Shown here: piece by piece, positions 26,732 to 36,261 of the stretch
Layout: the number at the start of each line of letters is the position of its first letter
Numbering within the stretch: position 1 is the first letter of the stretch
Assembly: GCF_013366925.1 (NCBI RefSeq)
Contig: NZ_JAALDK010000001.1
Coordinates: 5,139,165-5,203,164, forward strand
Reading direction: 5' to 3'
Length of the DNA stretch: 64,000 bases
DNA from: Paraburkholderia youngii
GTDB lineage: Bacteria > Pseudomonadota > Gammaproteobacteria > Burkholderiales > Burkholderiaceae
Notes under the pieces: model-generated
The model's database searches: none
The model's input: only the letters and a program-made list of their open reading frames with translations
What the model was told of the DNA's origin: nothing
Made by a program: the position numbers and the translations under genes

Positions 26732-27961
26732 TCAGGTCACACTCGACCCGCGCCGCGTATAAACGGTTTCGCCCGCGCGCACGACGCGCGCGCACAACGG
26801 CCGGCCAATCCAGTAAGCGAGTTCGGCCAGCGAATCGACCGACCACACCGCGAAGTCGGCCGCGCGACCCACCTGCAGCGCGCCGTGCCGATCGCTGTTG
26901 CCGAGCGCGCGCGCCGCATGCGTGGTCACGCCTTGCAGCACCTCGGGCACGGTCATGCGAAACAGCGTGCTCGCCATGTTCATCATCAGCAGCAACGAAG
27001 TTGCCGGCGACGTGCCCGGGTTGCTGTCGGTCGAGATCGCGATCGGCACCTCGTAGCGCCGCAGCAGTTCGAGCGGCGGCAACTGCGTCTCGCGGATGAA
27101 GTAGTACGCGCCCGGCAGCAGCACCGCGACGGTGCCCGCTTCCTTCATCGCGGCCACGCCGGCTTCGTCGAGAAACTCCAGGTGGTCCGCCGACAGCGCG
27201 CCGTGCCGCGCCGCGAGCGCGGCGCCGCCGCCGTTCGACAACTGCTCGGCGTGCATCTTGACCGGCAGCTTGTAGCGCGCGGCCGCGTTGAACACGCGCT
27301 CGCTTTGCTCCAGCGAAAAGCCGATGCGCTCGCAGAACACGTCGACCGCATCGACGAGGCCTTCGTCCGCTAGCGCGGGCAGCATCGTGCCGCAGACTTC
27401 GTCGATATACGCGTCGGCGCGGCCCGCGAATTCGGGCGGCAGCGCGTGCGCGCCGAGAAACGTCGTATAGACCGTGACCGGATAGCGCTCGCCGAGTTGT
27501 CTCGCGACGCGCAGCATCTTGCGCTCGCCCGCGAGATCGAGACCGTAGCCCGATTTGATTTCGATCGCCGTCACGCCTTGGGCGAGCAGCGGTTCGAGCC
27601 GCGCCGCCGCCTGCGTGAACAGCGACGCTTCATCCGCCGCGCGCGTCGCGCGCACCGTCGACACGATCCCGCCGCCCTGTCGCGCGATTTCTTCGTAGCT
27701 GACGCCCGCGAGGCGTTGCGCGAATTCGTCGGCGCGCTGGCCGCCATACACGAGGTGCGTATGACAATCGATCAGGCCCGGCGTCACCCACGCGCCGCGC
27801 AGGTCTTCGCGCGACCATCCGGCGTATTGCGCGGGTAACTCGGCGAACCCGCCGAGCCACGCGATGCGGCCGTCTTCGACGGCGATCGCGGCATCGGCGA
27901 GCGTGTGGCGAGGATCGCCCTGCGGGCACAAATTAAGGTGATGCCAGACGGTTTGCTTCAT
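26732..27961 (-). CDS. hutI: Imidazolonepropionase
   Basis: A 409-aa amidohydrolase opening the imidazolone ring to N-formimino-glutamate. ATG 27961 ([10 protein letters not shown]) is chosen over the upstream ATG 28024, as it matches the family start and has AAAGAG upstream. Metal-binding His67 and His69 are in [22 protein letters not shown] and [10 protein letters not shown] carry further conserved residues. It lies 84 nt after hutD. Confidence 0.96.
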   Translation of the reverse strand: MKQTVWHHLNLCPQGDPRHTLADAAIAVEDGRIAWLGGFAELPAQYAGWSREDLRGAWVTPGLIDCHTHLVYGGQRADEFAQRLAGVSYEEIARQGGGIVSTVRATRAADEASLFTQAAARLEPLLAQGVTAIEIKSGYGLDLAGERKMLRVARQLGERYPVTVYTTFLGAHALPPEFAGRADAYIDEVCGTMLPALADEGLVDAVDVFCERIGFSLEQSERVFNAAARYKLPVKMHAEQLSNGGGAALAARHGALSADHLEFLDEAGVAAMKEAGTVAVLLPGAYYFIRETQLPPLELLRRYEVPIAISTDSNPGTSPATSLLLMMNMASTLFRMTVPEVLQGVTTHAARALGNSDRHGALQVGRAADFAVWSVDSLAELAYWIGRPLCARVVRAGETVYTRRGSSVT

Positions 27962-28045
27962 CGCGTGCTCTTTGCCGCTCGTTGCGTGTCTGTGGATGGG
28001 TTGGCCGTGATGGAGCGCATGCAATGCCCGATCATGATTGAATCG

Positions 28046-28699
28046 TCATCGCGTGTAGCGAATCGTGATCGCGAGCACCGCGCCGTCCCCCGTTAGCGCG
28101 CAAGCGAGCGCGTTCGGCCCGTCGACGCGCAGCGTATCGCCGGTGTCGAGCCGCACCGCTTGCGCGTGGTCCGCCGCCAGCGCGACCGTGACCGCGCCGC
28201 CCGCGCAAAACAGCAGCGCCACGTCGCCGTCGAGCACGCGCGGCGCGTCCTGCTTCGCGCCGACACGCCACACGTCCAGTTCGCCCTGCGCCACGTCGCG
28301 CCGCACCATCAGGTTGAAGTCGCGCGTCGCGCCAGCGACGAGACGCGCGTCGATGCGCGTTTCGCCGCTAAAGCGCGCGACGTCGAGCGGCTGCCGCAGC
28401 ACATGCGTCGACATGACGCCCGCGTCGCCCAGCTCATCGAGCAGCATGCCCGCGCCAGACAGCAGCACGAGCGTCCGGTCGACGCCGTCGAAGCGCGAGA
28501 ACGGCCCGGCCTGCGCGACATCGGCGACGCTCACACGCCACACGAAGTCGGCGCCCGCAGCCTGCCCGCCGACCGGCGACGGAAACGCCGCGACCTCGCG
28601 CGTAACGCCGCCGCCGTTTTTCCACGGCGCCGCCACGAGCTCGGCGCCGCGAATCAGCGTGACGCTTGCCCTGTCGCCCGCGTGGTGGGCCTGGGTCAC
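28046..28699 (-). CDS. hutD: HutD-family protein
   Basis: A 217-aa cupin-fold protein of the HutD family, translated from GTG 28699 only 2 nt after the hutU stop, so tightly coupled. The conserved opening PWKNGGGVTREVAAFP is present at about residues 25-40. HutD has no enzymatic role in the pathway; in Pseudomonas it is proposed to limit hut induction by binding an intermediate. The same role here is inference from family and context. Confidence 0.93.
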   Translation of the reverse strand: MTQAHHAGDRASVTLIRGAELVAAPWKNGGGVTREVAAFPSPVGGQAAGADFVWRVSVADVAQAGPFSRFDGVDRTLVLLSGAGMLLDELGDAGVMSTHVLRQPLDVARFSGETRIDARLVAGATRDFNLMVRRDVAQGELDVWRVGAKQDAPRVLDGDVALLFCAGGAVTVALAADHAQAVRLDTGDTLRVDGPNALACALTGDGAVLAITIRYTR

Positions 28700-28701
28700 G
28701 A

Positions 28702-30390
28702 TCAGCGTCCCAGCATCGGCAGATTGAGACCCGCCTCGCGTGCGGTCTGCTGCGCGAGTTCATAGCCGGCATCCGCGTGACGCATCACGCCGGTGGCCGG
28801 ATCGTTCAGCAGCACACGGCCGAGGCGCTGGTGCGCGGCTTCGGTGCCGTCCGCGACGATCACGACGCCCGAGTGCTGCGAGAAGCCCATGCCGACGCCG
28901 CCGCCGTGATGCAGCGACACCCACGACGCACCGCCCGCGGTATTGAGCAGCGCGTTCAGCAACGGCCAGTCGCTGACCGCGTCCGAGCCGTCCTTCATCG
29001 ATTCGGTTTCGCGGTTCGGGCTCGCGACCGAGCCCGTGTCGAGATGATCGCGGCCGATCACGATCGGCGCCTTCAGCTCGCCGTTCTTGACCATTTCGTT
29101 GAACGCCTGGCCGAGACGATAACGATCCTTCACGCCGACCCAGCAGATCCGCGCCGGCAGACCCTGGAACGCGATGCGCTCGCGCGCCATGTCGAGCCAG
29201 TTGTGCAGATGCGGATCGTCGGGGATCAGCTCCTTGACCTTCGCATCGGTCTTGTAGATGTCCTCCGGGTCTCCCGACAGCGCGACCCAGCGGAACGGGC
29301 CCTTGCCTTCGCAGAACAGCGGGCGGATATACGCCGGCACGAAGCCGGGGAAATCGAACGCGTTTTCCACGCCCATTTCGAGCGCCATCTGACGGATGTT
29401 GTTGCCGTAGTCGAGCGTGGCCGCGCCGCGTTCCTGCAGCGTCAGCATCGCCTGCACTTGCCTCGCCATCGACTGTTTGGCCGGCGTGACGATGCTGTCC
29501 GGCGCGGTCTTCTGACGCTCGCGCCAGTCTTCCACCGTCCAGCCCTGCGGCAGGTAGCCGTGGATCGGATCGTGCGCGCTGGTCTGGTCGGTCACGCAAT
29601 CCGGCGTGATGCCGCGCGCGACGCACTCGGCGAACACGTCGGCCGCGTTGCCGAGCAGGCCGACCGAAATCGGCTTGCTGGCCTTCTTCGCTTCGTCGAG
29701 CATCGCGAGCGCTTCATCGAGCGTCTTCGCTTTCCTGTCGACGTAGCGCGTCTTCAGACGGAAGTCGATGCGCGTCTCGTCGCATTCGACCGCGATCATC
29801 GAGAAGCCCGCCATCGTCGCCGCGAGCGGCTGCGCGCCGCCCATGCCGCCGAGACCGCCGGTCAGAATCCAGCGGCCCGCAGGCTTCCCGTCGAAGTGCT
29901 GGTTCGCGACCGCGAAGAAAGTTTCGTAGGTGCCCTGCACGATGCCCTGGCTGCCGATATAGATCCAGCTGCCCGCGGTCATCTGGCCGTACATCATCAG
30001 GCCCTTGCGGTCGAGTTCGTGGAAGTGTTCCCAGGTCGCCCAATGCGGCACCAGATTCGAATTCGCGAGCAGCACGCGCGGCGCGTCCGCATGCGTGCGA
30101 AACACGCCGACCGGCTTGCCCGATTGAATCAGCAGCGTTTCGTCTTCGTTCAGGTTCTTCAGCGACGCGAGGATCTGGTCGAAGCAATCCCAGTTGCGCG
30201 CGGCGCGGCCGATGCCGCCGTACACGACGAGCGCGTGCGGGTGCTCGGCGACCTCTGGGTCCAGATTGTTCTGGATCATCCGGTACGCGGCTTCCGCGAT
30301 CCAGGTCTTGCAGGTCTTTTCCGCGCCGCGCGGTGCGCGGATCGTGCGAGTCGGATCAAGACGCGGATCGATGTGTTTCGGATTGTTCAT
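28702..30390 (-). CDS. hutU: Urocanate hydratase
   Basis: A 562-aa cytosolic urocanase that hydrates urocanate to imidazolone propionate using NAD+ as electrophile. The NAD-binding stretch [24 protein letters not shown] region (about 163-182) and the late [20 protein letters not shown] region (about 470-490) are intact. Good ribosome site (GAGGGACACC) before ATG 30390. It is separated from hutC by 81 bp with a short tandem repeat. Confidence 0.97.
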   Translation of the reverse strand: MNNPKHIDPRLDPTRTIRAPRGAEKTCKTWIAEAAYRMIQNNLDPEVAEHPHALVVYGGIGRAARNWDCFDQILASLKNLNEDETLLIQSGKPVGVFRTHADAPRVLLANSNLVPHWATWEHFHELDRKGLMMYGQMTAGSWIYIGSQGIVQGTYETFFAVANQHFDGKPAGRWILTGGLGGMGGAQPLAATMAGFSMIAVECDETRIDFRLKTRYVDRKAKTLDEALAMLDEAKKASKPISVGLLGNAADVFAECVARGITPDCVTDQTSAHDPIHGYLPQGWTVEDWRERQKTAPDSIVTPAKQSMARQVQAMLTLQERGAATLDYGNNIRQMALEMGVENAFDFPGFVPAYIRPLFCEGKGPFRWVALSGDPEDIYKTDAKVKELIPDDPHLHNWLDMARERIAFQGLPARICWVGVKDRYRLGQAFNEMVKNGELKAPIVIGRDHLDTGSVASPNRETESMKDGSDAVSDWPLLNALLNTAGGASWVSLHHGGGVGMGFSQHSGVVIVADGTEAAHQRLGRVLLNDPATGVMRHADAGYELAQQTAREAGLNLPMLGR

Positions 30391-30445
30391 GGTGTCCCTC
30401 GGAATGCGTGACGATGTTCGATAAAGATTCGGCGGAAACGAGAAG

Positions 30446-30470
30446 GCGCGAAAAAGCGCGAAAAAGCGAA
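30446..30470. repeat. 10-bp tandem repeat in the hutC-hutU gap
   Basis: GCGCGAAAAA occurs twice in tandem (30446-30455, 30456-30465), followed by GCGAA. It sits just after the hutC stop in the only sizeable early gap of the operon; no clear hairpin. Confidence 0.5.
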
Positions 30471-30471
30471 T

Positions 30472-31167
30472 TCAGAAATGCCCAGTGAAGCGGTAACGGG
30501 TGCCCGGATGCCACAGATTCGCGATCGAGGCGACCTCGCCTTGCGACCACGTACGCCGGTGCAGCACCAGACACGGCTCGCGTTCACTCATGTTCAACAG
30601 CTCGCGCGTGATGTCGTCGGCGGCAAGCGCCTCGATGCGGTACTCGACGCGCTGCAGCGGCGCGACTCGCACGAGGTACTGGTTTGGCGTGGTGTTCGTG
30701 AAGTCCTGCAGCCCGTATTCGGGCGCGACGGCCGGATTGACCCAGCGTTCCTCCAACTGCACCGGCTCGTCGTTTTCGAAATGCAGCAGACGCGAATGAA
30801 ACACGGGGCTGCCCGCGCTCACCTGCATCTCTTCGGCGAGCGCCGCATCGGCGATGCTGGCGCCGATGTTCAGCACCTTCGCCTGATAGCGATGACCGCG
30901 CGCAACGATTTCATCGGAGATGCTGCGGATCGCCACCAGCGTCGACTCGTACTTGGGGCGCGCGACGAAAGTACCCGAGCCTTGCACGCGTGTGAGCACC
31001 TGCTCCGAGGTCAGCTCGCGCAAGGCACGGTTGACCGTCATGCGCGCGACGCTGAACTCGCGCGCAAGCTCGTTTTCGGAGGGCACCTGGTCGCCTTCGG
31101 CCCACTCGCCCGCATGAATGCGCGCGAGGATGAAGTCCTTGATGCCCTGATAAGCGGGTGCGTTCAT
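30472..31167 (-). CDS. hutC: Histidine utilization repressor
   Basis: A 231-aa GntR/HutC-family regulator. The N-terminal winged HTH covers residues about 5-70 (PSENELAREFSVARMTVNRA), and the UTRA ligand-binding domain about 90-230. HutC repressors are released by urocanate. It lies inside the operon it should regulate, 25 nt after hutH, and three palindromic sites of its expected type occur upstream of hutH. Confidence 0.95.
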   Translation of the reverse strand: MNAPAYQGIKDFILARIHAGEWAEGDQVPSENELAREFSVARMTVNRALRELTSEQVLTRVQGSGTFVARPKYESTLVAIRSISDEIVARGHRYQAKVLNIGASIADAALAEEMQVSAGSPVFHSRLLHFENDEPVQLEERWVNPAVAPEYGLQDFTNTTPNQYLVRVAPLQRVEYRIEALAADDITRELLNMSEREPCLVLHRRTWSQGEVASIANLWHPGTRYRFTGHF

Positions 31168-31192
31168 TGTCGTGATCCGCGCTCTCGACGAC

Positions 31193-32713
31193 TCATTGTT
31201 CCGACACGAACGAGAACGGGCTCAGCTTCGCGACCGCGCCGGCCTGCACGAGCTTCGTGACCGCCGCGATATCCGGTGCGAAGTAGTGATCGAGCTCGTA
31301 GTGCGCGACGTCCTTGCGCACGAGGTCCATCACCTTCTGCAAGCTCGGGCTCGTCTTGTGCGGCGCGCGCAGATCGACGCCCTGGGCGGCGGCGAGCAAT
31401 TCGATCGACAGGATGTTCGCGGTGTTATCGGCGATATCGCCGAGCTTGCGTGCGGCGAACGTCGCCATCGACACATGGTCTTCCTGGTTCGCCGACGTCG
31501 GCAGCGAATCGACGGAGGCCGGATGCGCGAGCGTCTTGTTCTCCGACGCGAGCGCAGCGGCCGTCACGTGCGCGATCATGAAGCCGGAGTTCACGCCGCC
31601 ATCCTTGACGAGGAACGGCGGCAGGCCCGACAGCGTCGCGTCGATAAGGAGCGCGATGCGGCGCTCGGCGAGCGCGCCGATTTCCGCCGCGGCGAGCGCG
31701 AGGTTGTCCGCCGCGAACGCGACCGGCTCGGCGTGGAAGTTGCCGCCCGACAGCACTTCGCCGGTGTCCGGGAAAATCAGCGGATTGTCGGAAACCGCGT
31801 TCGCTTCCCTCAGCAGCGTTTCGGCGGCCTGACGCATCTGGTCGAGACACGCGCCCATCACCTGCGGCTGGCAGCGCAGGCTGTACGGGTCCTGCACCTT
31901 GTCGCAATCGGCGTGCGACACGTTGATCGCCGAGCCTTGCAGCAGCGAGCGATATGCGGCCGCCGCGTCGATCTGGCCTTGATGGCCGCGCAGTTCGTGG
32001 ATGCGCGCATCGAACGGCTTGACCGAGCCCATCGCCGCATCGACCGACAGCGCGCCGGCGACGAGCGCCGTGCGGAACAGGTCTTCGATCGCGAACATGT
32101 TGTAGAGCGCGAGCGCGGCCGACGCCTGGGTGCCGTTCAGCAGCGCGAGACCTTCCTTCGCCTGCAGCGTGAGCGGCTTCAGGCCGACGAGCGCGAGGCC
32201 TTCGGTGGCCGGCATGCGCTCGCCCTTCGCGAACACTTCGCCGACGCCGAGCAGGATCGCCGACATATGCGCGAGCGGCGCGAGGTCGCCCGATGCGCCG
32301 ACCGAACCCTTGACCGGGATCACCGGCAGCACGTCGGCGTTGAACAGCGCGATCAGCGCTTCCATCACTTCACGGCGGATGCCCGAGTGGCCGCGGCCGA
32401 GGCTCGAGAGCTTCAGCGCCATCAGCAGACGCACGACCGGGCGCGACATCGGCTCGCCGACGCCGACGGCGTGCGACAGCACCAGATTGCGTTGCAGCAA
32501 TTCGAGCTGATCGCGCGGGATGTGGGTGCTGGCGAGGCGGCCAAAGCCCGTGTTGATGCCATAAGCCGGCTCGCCCTTGGCGGTGATGTCGGCGACGGCC
32601 TGCGCACACGCGTCGATGGCGGCGTGGCTCGCGGGATCGAGTTGCAGGGTGACCTGCTCGCGTGCGATCTGGCGCAGTTGCGGGAGGGTCAGGTAGCCGG
32701 GCTTCAGAATCAT
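31193..32713 (-). CDS. hutH: Histidine ammonia-lyase
   Basis: A 506-aa enzyme removing ammonia from L-histidine to give urocanate, the first step of the pathway. The Ala140-Ser141-Gly142 triad in [14 protein letters not shown] cyclises to the MIO electrophile, and Tyr51 in YGINTGFG is the conserved catalytic Tyr. Complete. First gene of the leftward operon hutH-hutC-hutU-hutD-hutI-hutF-hutG, with AGGACAACAACC before ATG 32713. Confidence 0.97.
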   Translation of the reverse strand: MILKPGYLTLPQLRQIAREQVTLQLDPASHAAIDACAQAVADITAKGEPAYGINTGFGRLASTHIPRDQLELLQRNLVLSHAVGVGEPMSRPVVRLLMALKLSSLGRGHSGIRREVMEALIALFNADVLPVIPVKGSVGASGDLAPLAHMSAILLGVGEVFAKGERMPATEGLALVGLKPLTLQAKEGLALLNGTQASAALALYNMFAIEDLFRTALVAGALSVDAAMGSVKPFDARIHELRGHQGQIDAAAAYRSLLQGSAINVSHADCDKVQDPYSLRCQPQVMGACLDQMRQAAETLLREANAVSDNPLIFPDTGEVLSGGNFHAEPVAFAADNLALAAAEIGALAERRIALLIDATLSGLPPFLVKDGGVNSGFMIAHVTAAALASENKTLAHPASVDSLPTSANQEDHVSMATFAARKLGDIADNTANILSIELLAAAQGVDLRAPHKTSPSLQKVMDLVRKDVAHYELDHYFAPDIAAVTKLVQAGAVAKLSPFSFVSEQ

Positions 32714-32723
32714 GGTTGTTGTC

Positions 32724-32736
32724 CTGTCTATACAAG
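32724..32736. promoter_or_regulatory. Putative HutC operator, site 1 (imperfect)
   Basis: CTGTCTATACAAG, one half matching the perfect palindrome 26 bp further upstream, in the immediate leader of hutH. Confidence 0.6.
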
Positions 32737-32761
32737 TTCAAATAAGTCTAGCCGGCGGGCC

Positions 32762-32773
32762 TTGTATATACAA
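32762..32773. promoter_or_regulatory. Putative HutC operator, site 2 (perfect palindrome)
   Basis: TTGTATATACAA is a perfect 12-bp palindrome 49 bp before hutH. It fits the TGTATATACA-type operators described for HutC repressors, and its position fits promoter overlap. Confidence 0.8.
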
Positions 32774-32915
32774 CTTCTTTTTCGAGATTCCGTGCCTGGG
32801 GATTTCCATTATTTGCCTCAGGATTCCGCGCAAGATCGACAGGTTTGGCCGCGCCTCGGCATGCGGCGGATGCAGGACACATGGGCCGGCGTGGGCTCTG
32901 CGGCTTAACCTACAG

Positions 32916-32927
32916 TTGTATATACAC
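32916..32927. promoter_or_regulatory. Putative HutC operator, site 3
   Basis: TTGTATATACAC, with the core TGTATATACA identical to site 2, lies 203 bp before hutH and close to the end of the convergent-side LysR gene. It may permit repressor looping. Confidence 0.6.
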
Positions 32928-32986
32928 CTTTGCGGCGCGGCTCGGCCGATATCTGAGTTATAGGAGAGAAGGCGCCGCGACGCGGA

Positions 32987-33910
32987 TCAGAGCTTGACCC
33001 GCGCCGCGATGAAATCGAGGAAGCACTGCACGCGCCCCGCGAGCGATGCGCTCTGGTAGTACACCGCATGCACGGGTTGCCGTTCGTCGACGAGCAGGTT
33101 GTCGAGAATCGGCACGAGGCGGTTGTCGCGCACGTCGGCGGCGGTCATGAAGTCGGCCAGACAGGCGATGCCCCAGCCGGACAGCGCCAGTTGCCGCAAG
33201 GTTTCGCCGCTCGATGCGGTGATCGACGGTTCGATCTTCAGCAGCGCGGCTTCGTCCCGTTGTCCTTTGACGCGCTTCGTTCCCCGGCCCCTTTCCCTCA
33301 ACGGCCAGCGATTCAGATGCTCAGGCGCCGTAAAGCCGATCAGCCGATGCGTGCGCAACGCATCGAGCGTGCTCGGCTCGCCGTGCTCGGCCAGATACGC
33401 CGGGCTCGCAAGCACGCGCAGCCTGCTCTCGCCGAGCGCGCGCGCATGCAGCGTCAAATCCTGCAGCGCGCCGATCCGAATCGCGACGTCGACCTTCTGT
33501 GCGAGCAGATCGACGATCCGCTCGTTGCTGGTCAGTTCGAGCCGGATCTCCGGATACAGCGCCGAAAACGCGGTCATATGCGGCGCCACGCAATGCAGCA
33601 TGAACGGCGACGCCGCATCGACGCGCAAGCGCCCCGACGGCCGTTGGCGACCGCGCGCGACCGACTCCTCGGCCTCTTCGAGCGCGTCGAGAATCGCGCG
33701 GGCGCGCCGCAGGAACGCGTCGCCCTCCTCGGTCAGATGCAGACGCCGCGTCGTACGCCGCACCAGCGCGGTGTCGAGCTTCTGTTCGAGGCGCGTGAGC
33801 GCGCGGCTCACGCCGGAGACGGTCTGCCCCAGCTTCTCGGCCGCCGCCGTGATCGAACCGCTGTCGATCACGGTGACGAACACCAGCAATTCGTCGGTGG
33901 AGGTTTTCAT
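32987..33910 (-). CDS. LysR-family regulator (divergent from epimerase gene)
   Basis: A 307-aa LysR protein: HTH at about 18-40 (SITAAAEKLGQTVSGVSRAL), then an effector domain with the CrgA-type ASPAYLAEHGEP stretch. It is divergent from the NAD-dependent epimerase-family gene over about 100 bp that contain a perfect inverted repeat, so it very likely controls that gene. Effector unknown. Confidence 0.92.
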   Translation of the reverse strand: MKTSTDELLVFVTVIDSGSITAAAEKLGQTVSGVSRALTRLEQKLDTALVRRTTRRLHLTEEGDAFLRRARAILDALEEAEESVARGRQRPSGRLRVDAASPFMLHCVAPHMTAFSALYPEIRLELTSNERIVDLLAQKVDVAIRIGALQDLTLHARALGESRLRVLASPAYLAEHGEPSTLDALRTHRLIGFTAPEHLNRWPLRERGRGTKRVKGQRDEAALLKIEPSITASSGETLRQLALSGWGIACLADFMTAADVRDNRLVPILDNLLVDERQPVHAVYYQSASLAGRVQCFLDFIAARVKL

Positions 33911-33912
33911 TG

Positions 33913-33927
33913 TTGATTTGAAATCAA
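33913..33927. promoter_or_regulatory. Putative LysR operator
   Basis: A perfect inverted repeat, TTGATTT-G-AAATCAA, fitting the LysR T-N11-A pattern. A further direct copy of TTGATTTGA lies at 33930-33938. It begins 3 bp from the LysR start codon, consistent with autoregulation. Confidence 0.72.
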
Positions 33928-34014
33928 GATTGATTTGAGACTAACACGCTTTTTGCGAGAATCCGCGTGAGCGATACTGCGTACCTGTACCAGCATTTCC
34001 CTCAGGAGAACGTC

Positions 34015-34917
34015 TTGAAGATTTTCGTTACTGGCGCAAGCGGTTTTATCGGCGGCTCGATCGCGGCGCATCTGGCGCGCGCCGGTCATGTGGTGCGCGG
34101 GCTGATCCGCAAGCCCGAACACAGCGCCGAGCTGCAACGGCTCGGGATCGAGCCGGTCATCGGCACGCTCGACGACCGCGCGTTGCTGATCGCCGAAGCG
34201 CAAGCGGCCGACGCGGTGATCAACGCCGCGAGCAGCGACCACGAAGGCGCGGTGCGCGCGCTGATCGACGGGCTCGCGGGTTCGGGCAAGGTGTTCCTGC
34301 ACACGAGCGGGTCGAGCATCGTCGGCGATGCGTCGGGCGGCGAAGCCCGTGAAGCACGCATCTATCACGAAGACGCGCTGCCCACCCCGAGCGCCGACAA
34401 GGCCGCGCGCGTCGCGATCGATCAGCTGGTACTCGACGCCGCGCAACGCAACGTGCGCTCGGCCGTGCTGTGCAACACGCTGATCTACGGTCACGGCGCG
34501 GTGGCCGGCAGCGCGAGCGTGCAGTTGCCGCGGCTCGTGCGCCAGGCGCAAAAGAGCGGCGTCGTGCGTCATGTGGGCAGCGGCGGCAACATCTGGTCGA
34601 ACGTGCATATCGACGACGTCGCCGAGCTGTATCGTCTCGCGCTCGATAAAACCCCTGCCGGCACGTTCTATTTCGTCGAAAGCGGCGAAGCGTCGTTTAG
34701 CGACATGAGCGCCGTGATCGCGCGCGCGATGAAGCTCGGCGCGCCGCAAAACTGGCCGCTCGAAGACGCGAAACAGGAATGGGGCTACGAAATGGCCTCG
34801 TACGGTCTCGGCTCGAATAGCCGCGTGCGCGGCGAGCGCGCGCGCAGGCTGCTTGGCTGGCAGCCGCGGCGCACGTCGGTGATCGAATGGATCGAACGCG
34901 ACATGATGGTGCCGTAA
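34015..34917 (+). CDS. NAD(P)-dependent epimerase/dehydratase-family (extended SDR) protein
   Basis: A 300-aa atypical extended SDR. I start it at TTG 34015, which has a perfect AGGAG 8 nt upstream and directly precedes the fold (KIFVTGASGFIGGSIAAHL); GTG 33967 is an alternative adding 16 residues. The GASGFIGG dinucleotide loop is intact, but the classical YxxxK is not obvious, so it may be an NAD(P)H-sensor-like or reductase-type member. Substrate unknown; probably under the divergent LysR. Confidence 0.88.
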   Translation: MKIFVTGASGFIGGSIAAHLARAGHVVRGLIRKPEHSAELQRLGIEPVIGTLDDRALLIAEAQAADAVINAASSDHEGAVRALIDGLAGSGKVFLHTSGSSIVGDASGGEAREARIYHEDALPTPSADKAARVAIDQLVLDAAQRNVRSAVLCNTLIYGHGAVAGSASVQLPRLVRQAQKSGVVRHVGSGGNIWSNVHIDDVAELYRLALDKTPAGTFYFVESGEASFSDMSAVIARAMKLGAPQNWPLEDAKQEWGYEMASYGLGSNSRVRGERARRLLGWQPRRTSVIEWIERDMMVP

Positions 34918-35061
34918 AGCGCCGTCTGACGGGGCTTTGCGCTCGTCACTGGCCGTAAACTGTGTAAGCGCGGCCGTTGCGAATCCGTAAGCTCATTTCG
35001 CTAGAATCGCGAGCACCTGACGGTGCGATTTCACCGTCGCATCCCCGCTCCGATTCGACCG

Positions 35062-35244
35062 ATGAGCTTCGCGCTGAACTTCGACTGGCTGACCAACCTG
35101 ATGGCGATTCTGTTCGTCGTCGCGTGTCTGTACGACACGCGCTACGACGAATACGGCGTTCTGACGCTGGCCGCCGCCGCGATGAGCCTCATCGTGATGG
35201 CGATGGAATTGTTCCTCAAACCCGCCTTCGAGATGGCGCTGTAA
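35062..35244 (+). CDS. Small two-helix membrane protein
   Basis: A 60-aa hypothetical from ATG 35062. It has two hydrophobic segments (about 11-22 and 31-48) separated by the charged loop YDTRYDEYGV. No ribosome site of note. I do not recognise a family. Neighbours are the epimerase-like gene upstream and the convergent DUF899 gene downstream. Confidence 0.6.
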   Translation: MSFALNFDWLTNLMAILFVVACLYDTRYDEYGVLTLAAAAMSLIVMAMELFLKPAFEMAL

Positions 35245-35335
35245 CGCGCTTTGCAGCGCTCATACGGCGCGAAGGCGACGCGCCTGCCAGCGCGGCGCGC
35301 GCCCCTCGCCCTCTGCGTCCACCCGCTTCACCACT

Positions 35336-36082
35336 TCACACCGTGTACGATCCGCAGGCCGGGCACGCCGCGCGCGCGTGATCGTCGTAGCGGTCGTGAT
35401 GCCTGACCCAGTCGGTCAGATTGTTCTGCTCGTTGCGGCCTTTCGGCGCGATGTCCAGCAGCGCGTAGGTGTTCACGAAGCGCTCGTCGCCGCGCGCGTA
35501 GCATGAGTACGTGTGGTACACGTCGCCGTTTTCGTCCTTGTAGAACACGCTGTGGCCGTGCTGCTCGTCGATGCCGACGTCCTGCTCGGTGAAGTTGTAG
35601 AACGCCTTTTTGCTCGCCAGCTGCTCGGGCGTGAACGACACGTGGTAGTCGAAATTGAAATCGCTGCCGCTCGACGACACCCACGGAAAGGTCCATCCCA
35701 TGCGCCGCTTGAACGCGTCGACCTTCTCGAGCGGCGCGTGCGATACCGTCACATAGCTGACGTCGTGATGGACCAGATGCGTGAGAATGCCGGTCATATG
35801 GTCCGACAGGAACGAGCAGCCGACGCACCCCTCCTCCCAGTCCGGGCCCAGCATGAAGTGATAAACGATCAGCTGGCTGCGGCCGTCGAACAGTTCCGCG
35901 AGCGTCTTGCGGCCATCAGGCGTATCGAACGTATAAAGCTTCTCGACCTTGACCCACGGCAATTCGCGACGCTTGCGCGCGAGTTCGTCGCCGGCGCGCA
36001 TATGCGCTTTTTCCTCGGCGAGCAGCGCGCGGCTCGCGGCCAGCCACTCTTCCCGGTTGCCGATGCGATGTTGCGGTTCCAT
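35336..36082 (-). CDS. DUF899 (thioredoxin-like) family protein
   Basis: A 248-aa protein with an excellent ribosome site (AAAGGAG) before ATG 36082. The DUF899 hallmark is seen in the core: LIVYHFMLGPDWEEGCVGCS (about 71-90), where CVGC stands at the thioredoxin-like active-site position, then PLEKVDAFKRRMGWTFPWVSS. It ends with a CPAC pair. Family function is not established; a redox role is inferred. An inverted repeat lies 33 bp upstream. Confidence 0.88.
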   Translation of the reverse strand: MEPQHRIGNREEWLAASRALLAEEKAHMRAGDELARKRRELPWVKVEKLYTFDTPDGRKTLAELFDGRSQLIVYHFMLGPDWEEGCVGCSFLSDHMTGILTHLVHHDVSYVTVSHAPLEKVDAFKRRMGWTFPWVSSSGSDFNFDYHVSFTPEQLASKKAFYNFTEQDVGIDEQHGHSVFYKDENGDVYHTYSCYARGDERFVNTYALLDIAPKGRNEQNNLTDWVRHHDRYDDHARAACPACGSYTV

Positions 36083-36114
36083 CTGCGTCTCCTTTCCTGC
36101 GCACGCAGGTCCTG

Positions 36115-36130
36115 ACCATAAGGTTATGGT
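36115..36130. promoter_or_regulatory. Inverted repeat upstream of DUF899 gene
   Basis: Perfect ACCATAA-GG-TTATGGT, 33 bp before the start codon. A TTGACT box lies 20 bp further upstream on the minus strand (36151-36156). The layout suggests an operator for a regulator encoded elsewhere. Confidence 0.55.
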
Positions 36131-36261
36131 TTAGAAGCACCGGCGCGGAAGTCAAGGACAGGTGGGCACCAGGGACCGGCCAAAAAGATACGCGGCACGC
36201 CGCGGATCGAACCGCGACGCACCGCGTCAAGGTGGAGAACCACGACTGCCTGCAACGAAAC

